In this document: one piece after another, positions 5,107-8,834 of the stretch
Position numbering within the stretch: the stretch's first letter is position 1
Layout of the letters: each line of letters begins with the position of its first letter
Assembly (NCBI GenBank): GCA_900769985.1
Contig: CAAGIS010000177.1
Coordinates: 1-8,834 of the forward strand
Direction: 5' to 3'
Length of the DNA: 8,834 nucleotides
DNA from: Spirochaetia bacterium
GTDB taxonomy: Bacteria; Spirochaetota; Spirochaetia; Treponematales; Treponemataceae
Made by a program: the position numbers and the translations under genes
The notes under the pieces: generated by a model
The model's input: the letters and a program-made list of their open reading frames with translations, nothing else
Databases searched by the model: none
What the model was told of the DNA's origin: nothing

Positions 5107-5985
5107 TTATGCCTGCGATTCTTCCAGATACTTGAAAATCTGTTCTATTTGAATTGAGAATGAAATTATGTCGTTAAACAGAATCAGGTTCTGTGAAGCA
5201 TTGTCTGCAAATTCTTTGAGCTGTTTAAGATTGCGTTTTTTTACGCTGTCAAGAACTGTGCGGATAGTCTGGTGGTTGCAGTCAATTAAGTCAATCATAC
5301 TTTGGGCACATGATGAATTTGATTTTGCTTCTGTTCCCATTTTGGCAAATATGTCTTTTGAATGGTCTGTTGAATGTACGAGGGAAGCAAGGAGTTCTGA
5401 ATTTTGATGGCTTTGTTCTGAAAGGATTTGAAGTTTTGAATGAAGTTCATTTACGGTTTTTGCAATTTCATCAGAGGCTCTTTTTGTGTTTTCGGAAAGT
5501 TTTTTGACTTCGTTTGCGATTATTCTAAAACCGGCTCCTGCTTTTCCTGCATGTGCGGCTTCGATAGAGGCATTGAAAGAAAGCAGGTTGGTACGTTCTG
5601 AGATTTCGTTGATTTCTTCCATGTGTTTCATTATTTTATGGATTTGCTCGCCGAAATTTTCAATGCTTGATTTGAGATTTGCGTTGTTTTTTTCTACTTT
5701 GTCGACATCTTTTGTAAAGTCTTCAAAAGTACTGACAATTTGGTCGCTGGCTTCTTCTGTTCGCTTGAAGTTTTTTATAAGTTCGCCTGCATTTTCTGAA
5801 AGTTTTTCGTCTGTGTCTGACAGTTGTTTGAGAGCGCTTCTTTCTTCGCTGTCTGCTCCTGATTCGTCTGACATTCTGTTGATATAGTCCTGTGCGTCTG
5901 TATCACCTGATACGTTTTTTGCACAGTATTCCATAAGGATTTTTGCGAGTTCCTTTCCGCCGTTTATTGCTGTTGCCTTGTCCAT
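5107..5985 (-). CDS. Soluble methyl-accepting chemotaxis-type receptor (short, no membrane segment)
   Basis: The 292-aa protein has no signal peptide or transmembrane helix, so it should act in the cytoplasm. Residues ~50-250 are heptad-rich coiled coil. The receptor hairpin tip lies at about 124-165: EINEISERTNLLSFNASIEA then AHAGKAGAGFRIIANEVKKL, the element that contacts CheA and CheW. The canonical GRGF at the tip reads GAGF here, a small departure that might weaken kinase coupling. There is no sensory domain of its own. Its ATG (5985) comes one base after the stop of the FIST gene, with GGAGAG (5990-5995) inside the FIST coding end, so translation is coupled and FIST is the likely sensory partner. 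It may modulate flagellar chemotaxis or another CheA pathway. The stop lies 45 bp from the transposon edge; no clear terminator is present in that gap. Confidence 0.88.
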   Translation of the reverse strand: MDKATAINGGKELAKILMEYCAKNVSGDTDAQDYINRMSDESGADSEERSALKQLSDTDEKLSENAGELIKNFKRTEEASDQIVSTFEDFTKDVDKVEKNNANLKSSIENFGEQIHKIMKHMEEINEISERTNLLSFNASIEAAHAGKAGAGFRIIANEVKKLSENTKRASDEIAKTVNELHSKLQILSEQSHQNSELLASLVHSTDHSKDIFAKMGTEAKSNSSCAQSMIDLIDCNHQTIRTVLDSVKKRNLKQLKEFADNASQNLILFNDIISFSIQIEQIFKYLEESQA

Positions 5986-5986
5986 T

Positions 5987-7126
5987 TTACTCTCCGATTA
6001 TGATGTTGACCAGAGTCTGATTTGAGTTTATGCGTCCAATCTGTTCTCCGTAACTGGAAAATCCTGCAAATTTAAGTCCATGCGACTCGTAAAGGCTACA
6101 TATTTTCTGACAGAGATTTTGCTGCTGAAAAATAATCGTACGCAGAATACAGTTTATAAGAATAATGCATTTTGGATGCGGAATTTCTTTGAGTGCAGTA
6201 TTAAGTGAGTCTTCAATTTTTTCTTCGATAGGAACAAGTTCCATTATTTCTACAGTTGAATTTGTAAGGACTCTTGAATACATATTGATTGTTCCGTCAT
6301 CGTTAAATCCTGCAATCGACGAAATGAATGTATGACCGCCGAACACTCGTCCAAACGGATTTGTAAGGGCAGCATCGCCGGCTTTTGATTCTGGAATTCC
6401 AAGAAGCTGTGCGTATCTTGTCCGCGGGTTCATTCCGTCAAGGGAAATGATTTTTCTGATTCGCGTATCTGCCTGTGTGATTTTTGTCCGGCTGCCAGTC
6501 GGTTTGAAAATGTTTTCTTTCTGGATAAAGAACGGAAGCGGCGTTTTTACAAAAAGAATTACGGCTCCGTCCGAAACGACAGTGCCGTTGTAACTTGCAA
6601 AAGTTTTCTGAAATTTAAGATCATCGCCTGCAGAACCGCCTGCAATCATAAAATTGTCGTTTTTGATTACCGAATAAAAAAACGAAAGAAGTGCTTCTTC
6701 TGCATTGCAAAGTCCGTTTACAAATGTAATTGCAAACGCATCTTTGTGCGACATTGGATCTGCGCACTTAATTCCGATTTTTCTTGCAGCATCTTCAAGT
6801 TCTTGCTTGTGCACAATCGGAAATTTGTCAACTCCGTCAAGTGCAATGCCTGAAAACCGTGTTCTGCTACATGAAAGCGCAGACAGCACGATAGAATTTT
6901 TTGTAAATCCTGAATTGGAAATTTCCCCGGATGTCGTAGTTCCTATGACTTCTGCATTGCAAAATTTGTCGTGAAGCAGAGATGAAAGCAGTGAAAAGTC
7001 ATATTCCGAAGATGCAAAAAAAAGAACTGCATCATATTTGTCAGGAATGTTTTTTAACTGCTGTATAAGTTCCTTTACGGCAATCTCTGTTTCTGACTGA
7101 TTAGTGAAAACAATTTCTTGTTCCAT
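5987..7126 (-). CDS. FIST domain sensory protein (FIST N + FIST C)
   Basis: I place the start at the ATG 7124-7126 (MEQEIVFTNQSE) because GGAG lies 5 nt upstream; a TTG at 7147 would add seven residues but lacks a ribosome site. This gives 379 aa. The N-terminal FIST half (about 20-210) includes EVIGTTTSGEIS (near 59-70) and MIAGGSAGDD (160-169), both characteristic of the family. The C-terminal half (about 215-375) includes NPFGRVFGGHTFISSI and ends with the FAGFSSYGEQ segment. FIST proteins are cytoplasmic ligand-sensing modules, proposed to bind small molecules such as amino acids and usually found with signalling domains. Here sensor and receptor are split into two adjacent genes (stop and start one base apart) rather than fused. 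The ligand cannot be inferred. No membrane segment is seen. Confidence 0.9.
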   Translation of the reverse strand: MEQEIVFTNQSETEIAVKELIQQLKNIPDKYDAVLFFASSEYDFSLLSSLLHDKFCNAEVIGTTTSGEISNSGFTKNSIVLSALSCSRTRFSGIALDGVDKFPIVHKQELEDAARKIGIKCADPMSHKDAFAITFVNGLCNAEEALLSFFYSVIKNDNFMIAGGSAGDDLKFQKTFASYNGTVVSDGAVILFVKTPLPFFIQKENIFKPTGSRTKITQADTRIRKIISLDGMNPRTRYAQLLGIPESKAGDAALTNPFGRVFGGHTFISSIAGFNDDGTINMYSRVLTNSTVEIMELVPIEEKIEDSLNTALKEIPHPKCIILINCILRTIIFQQQNLCQKICSLYESHGLKFAGFSSYGEQIGRINSNQTLVNIIIGE

Positions 7127-7194
7127 TTTTACTCCAGACTGAATCAAGACTTTTCCGTTGTTTTGGAAAGTTTTGTGTGATTATCTTTTTTTTG

Positions 7195-7223
7195 ATTCTA
7201 TCATAAAACTCTTTGTCTTGCAA
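7195..7223 (-). promoter_or_regulatory. Promoter of the FIST-receptor operon
   Basis: On the minus strand, TTGCAA (7223-7218) and TAGAAT (7200-7195) are separated by exactly 17 nt. The predicted start near 7188 leaves a leader of about 60 nt before the ATG at 7126. It lies downstream of the terminator of the preceding operon, as expected for an independent unit. Confidence 0.6.
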
Positions 7224-7278
7224 ACTTTTTTATTCTTAATCCAGTTTAATAAAACTTAAAATCAAAATGCAACAGCTA

Positions 7279-7306
7279 GAAAAAAAGGCTGCCGTGAAGC
7301 AGCCTT
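7279..7306 (-). terminator. Rho-independent terminator after the superoxide reductase gene
   Basis: On the minus strand, AAGGCTGC (7306-7299) pairs perfectly with GCAGCCTT (7292-7285) around a 6-nt loop, followed by a run of Ts through 7280. It begins 7 bp after the stop codon at 7313 and separates the ldh-superoxide reductase operon from the FIST operon. Confidence 0.92.
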
Positions 7307-7312
7307 GTGGTT

Positions 7313-7687
7313 TTACGCTTTCCAAAGTTTGTGTATATTGCAGTATTCGTACGCGGCTTCGATTTTTTCGCCGGTGATTATTGCAAAATCGGCTTTTGGT
7401 TCCTGACCTGGTTTGAGACATTTTTGCTGGATTCCAAGATTTGTCTGCAGTAAAATCCATTCGATGTAATGTTCTGTTTCCATCGGGTGAGTTTTAGAAC
7501 CTACAGTTACGGTTACCATGTTGCCGTCAACACGGATAATCGGAACGTGTTTTTCTGTTGCTCCGTCTGTCGTTGCCGGCAAAAGAGCTTCCATTGGTTC
7601 GCCGCAGCAGATTGTCGGTGTACCGCTGTCTTTTACGATTGCTACAATTTTTCCGCAGTGCTTGCAGTAAAAAAATTTTAATTCCAT
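7313..7687 (-). CDS. Class I superoxide reductase (desulfoferrodoxin, 2Fe)
   Basis: The 124-aa protein has AGGAGG six nt before the ATG at 7687. The N-terminal desulforedoxin domain carries all four iron-binding cysteines, C8-x2-C11 and C27-C28 (FYCKHCGK and TICCGEPM). The neelaredoxin domain has E45-K46-H47 (EKHVP), H67 and H73 (KTHPMETEHYIEW), and C116/H119 (YCNIHK), the Fe(His)4Cys catalytic site with the conserved E/K. It reduces superoxide to peroxide in the cytoplasm of anaerobes without making oxygen. T. pallidum neelaredoxin lacks the first iron centre, so if the host is a treponeme this one is the full two-iron form. The gene lies 19 bp after the dehydrogenase stop, so the two are probably co-transcribed, and a strong terminator follows. 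Confidence 0.95.
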   Translation of the reverse strand: MELKFFYCKHCGKIVAIVKDSGTPTICCGEPMEALLPATTDGATEKHVPIIRVDGNMVTVTVGSKTHPMETEHYIEWILLQTNLGIQQKCLKPGQEPKADFAIITGEKIEAAYEYCNIHKLWKA

Positions 7688-7706
7688 AAATTCCTCCTAA
7701 TAGATA

Positions 7707-8708
7707 TTAATAGAATTTGAAAACTGAATTTTCAGGTTGTATTCCTGTTTCGTAATCGTGAATGTTTTTCAAAGATGTTTTTGCAATTTCTTCGAGCGCT
7801 TCTTTTGTGAGAAATGCCTGATGACTTGTTATGATGACGTTGGGGAAGGTGAGAAGACGAATTAAAATATCATCCGTAATTATGTTTTCTGACCAGTCGG
7901 AAAAAAAGAATTTGCTTTCTTCTTCGTATACGTCAAGAGCAGCGCCGCCGATTCGTTTGTGTTTTAAAGCTTCGACTAAAGCGGAAGTTTCTATCAGTGC
8001 GCCGCGGCTTGTGTTGATTAAAACGGCATCCGGCTTTATTAATTCAAGGGAATGTCTGTTTATTATGTGTTTTGTTTCGTCTGTCAAAGGACAGTGCAGG
8101 CTGATGACATCGCTTGCAGAAAGAAGTTCTTTTAATGATGTGTACTCAAAGGAATTTTTTATAGCCCATTCCTGATCTGATTTTACGTCGTAAAGAATGA
8201 TTTTCATTCCGAAGCCAGAAAAAATGCGGGCAGCTTCTTTTCCTATTTTTCCAGTTCCGATAATGCCTGCAGTGAGACCTTTTAAATTTCTTCCTGTAAG
8301 TCCGTCCAAAGTAAAATTACCGCTTTTTGTTCTTATGTAGGCTTGCGGAATTTTTCTTGTAAGGGCAAGAAGTAATGCGGCGGCATGTTCTGCTACTGCA
8401 CCCGGTGAATAACCTGGAACTCTGACAACTGTAATTCCAAGTTTTTTTGCAGCTTCAAGATTTACATTATTAAAACCTGCACATCGCAGGGCAACAAGCA
8501 TTACGTTGCAGTCTGCAAGTTTTTGAAGAACTATATCGTTTAATGTATCATTTACGAATACACATACTCCGTCATACCCACAGCAAGTTGAAACTGTTTT
8601 TTCATTTAATTTAAAATCAAAAAAATCGATTTTATTCTGATAGATTTTATTTGCTTCTTCAAACGATTGTTTTTCATATTGATGTGTATCATAAAAAGCA
8701 ATTTTCAT
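7707..8708 (-). CDS. ldhA: D-lactate dehydrogenase (fermentative, NAD-dependent)
   Basis: I choose ATG 8706-8708 (MKIAFYDTHQYEK) because GGGAGG (8716-8721) lies 7 nt upstream; the TTG at 8732 would start within the leader hairpin. This gives 333 aa, close to the family's usual length near 330. The Rossmann NAD motif is GTGKIG (151-156) with an acidic residue, D174, at the end of the next strand (ILYD), indicating NAD rather than NADP. Catalytic R235 (NTSRGALIET), E264 (DVYEEE) and H296 (TSHQAFLTKEAL) fall at the same numbers as in Lactobacillus D-LDH. HQAFLTKEAL and the FFSDWSENIITDD stretch set it with LdhA-type D-lactate dehydrogenases rather than phosphoglycerate or generic hydroxyacid dehydrogenases. 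It reduces pyruvate to D-lactate, regenerating NAD in fermentation. It is the first gene of an operon with superoxide reductase. I see no convincing promoter close to the start. Confidence 0.92.
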   Translation of the reverse strand: MKIAFYDTHQYEKQSFEEANKIYQNKIDFFDFKLNEKTVSTCCGYDGVCVFVNDTLNDIVLQKLADCNVMLVALRCAGFNNVNLEAAKKLGITVVRVPGYSPGAVAEHAAALLLALTRKIPQAYIRTKSGNFTLDGLTGRNLKGLTAGIIGTGKIGKEAARIFSGFGMKIILYDVKSDQEWAIKNSFEYTSLKELLSASDVISLHCPLTDETKHIINRHSLELIKPDAVLINTSRGALIETSALVEALKHKRIGGAALDVYEEESKFFFSDWSENIITDDILIRLLTFPNVIITSHQAFLTKEALEEIAKTSLKNIHDYETGIQPENSVFKFY

Positions 8709-8721
8709 AATTTTCCTCCCA

Positions 8722-8765
8722 TAAAAAGTCAATGAGGAAGTTTCAAGTTCCGATTTGACTTTTTA
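8722..8765 (-). terminator. Long inverted repeat in the ldhA leader: terminator or attenuator
   Basis: TAAAAAGTCAA (8722-8732) and TTGACTTTTTA (8755-8765) form an 11-bp perfect arm. Inside, GGAA (8736-8739) pairs with TTCC (8748-8751) across a symmetric 3x3 internal loop. On the minus strand the 3' arm ends in TTTTTA directly against the ldhA ribosome site (GGGAGG, 8721-8716). It could end transcription of a gene further upstream or attenuate ldhA. The run of Ts is present on both strands, so it may act in both directions. Confidence 0.55.
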
Positions 8766-8766
8766 C

Positions 8767-8794
8767 GCACATTCGCAATGCAATGAGAATGTGC
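8767..8794. repeat. Inverted repeat upstream of ldhA (8-bp arms)
   Basis: GCACATTC (8767-8774) and GAATGTGC (8787-8794) are perfect complements around a 12-nt loop that contains a direct CAATG/CAATG repeat. It abuts the preceding hairpin by one base. It has no U tract, so it is not a terminator by itself. Confidence 0.6.
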
Positions 8795-8805
8795 AGACAA
8801 TAAGA

Positions 8806-8824
8806 AAGTTTGCAACGCAAACTT
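8806..8824. repeat. Inverted repeat upstream of ldhA (8-bp arms, 3-nt loop)
   Basis: AAGTTTGC (8806-8813) and GCAAACTT (8817-8824) flank AAC. On the minus strand it is followed by TCTTATT, a weak U tract, so it could terminate a gene beyond the window edge. It is the third hairpin in a row within about 100 bp. No coding region is visible from 8709 to 8834. Confidence 0.55.
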
Positions 8825-8834
8825 GTGGATAAAA

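Noticed and set aside
5486..5887. Plus-strand 133-aa open frame under the receptor gene
   Set aside because: It lies antisense to the conserved receptor hairpin; the Ser/Phe/Leu-rich translation is what a reversed coiled-coil coding region gives.
1..8834. CRISPR arrays, tRNA or rRNA genes
   Set aside because: No regularly spaced direct repeats, no tRNA cloverleaf signatures and no rRNA-like segments were seen in the intergenic stretches.

Overview
The window looks like chromosomal DNA from a low-GC anaerobic bacterium. I favour a Treponema-type spirochaete because of the carB tail, the soluble chemotaxis-receptor and FIST genes, the two-iron superoxide reductase beside a fermentative D-lactate dehydrogenase, and the AT-rich codon use. 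This is inferred from gene content and style only, and an anaerobic Firmicute is not excluded.

Layout. (1) 1-1119 (+) is the C-terminal third of carB (carbamoyl-phosphate synthase large subunit), followed by a rho-independent terminator. (2) 1311-5061 is a complete 3,751-bp transposon. Its inverted terminal repeats match at 24 of 28 positions, the outermost 14 perfectly, and it is flanked by an exact 8-bp direct repeat AAATGTTT (1303-1310 and 5062-5069). An 8-bp duplication is the signature of the IS1595 family, and the encoded transposase is of that family. On the + strand the element carries two tiny membrane peptides (30 and 24 aa), a 66-aa basic, probably ribbon-helix-helix protein, the transposase, an EcoRI-type adenine DNA methyltransferase, and a DUF262-HNH nuclease of the GmrSD type whose start overlaps the methyltransferase stop. 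It therefore reads as an insertion sequence carrying a restriction/modification-like cargo. (3) 5107-8834 (- strand) holds ordinary host genes: a FIST sensor translationally coupled to a membrane-free chemotaxis receptor with its own promoter, and an operon of D-lactate dehydrogenase and class I superoxide reductase ending in a strong terminator.

The most interesting point is the methyltransferase start. The conserved reading frame has no usable start codon and is closed upstream by a TAG at 2877. An ATG at 2839 opens a short frame that runs into eight consecutive Gs at 2883-2890, and one more G would join the two frames into a 368-residue enzyme. This is the architecture of poly-G phase variation. 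As written the gene is OFF, unless -1 frameshifting on G GGG GGG or polymerase slippage rescues it. Because the nuclease start overlaps the methyltransferase stop, the switch could control both genes. A 24-bp perfect palindrome overlaps the probable promoter, whose predicted transcript would begin almost at the ATG.

The element sits between two convergent host genes (carB and the receptor gene) and interrupts neither.
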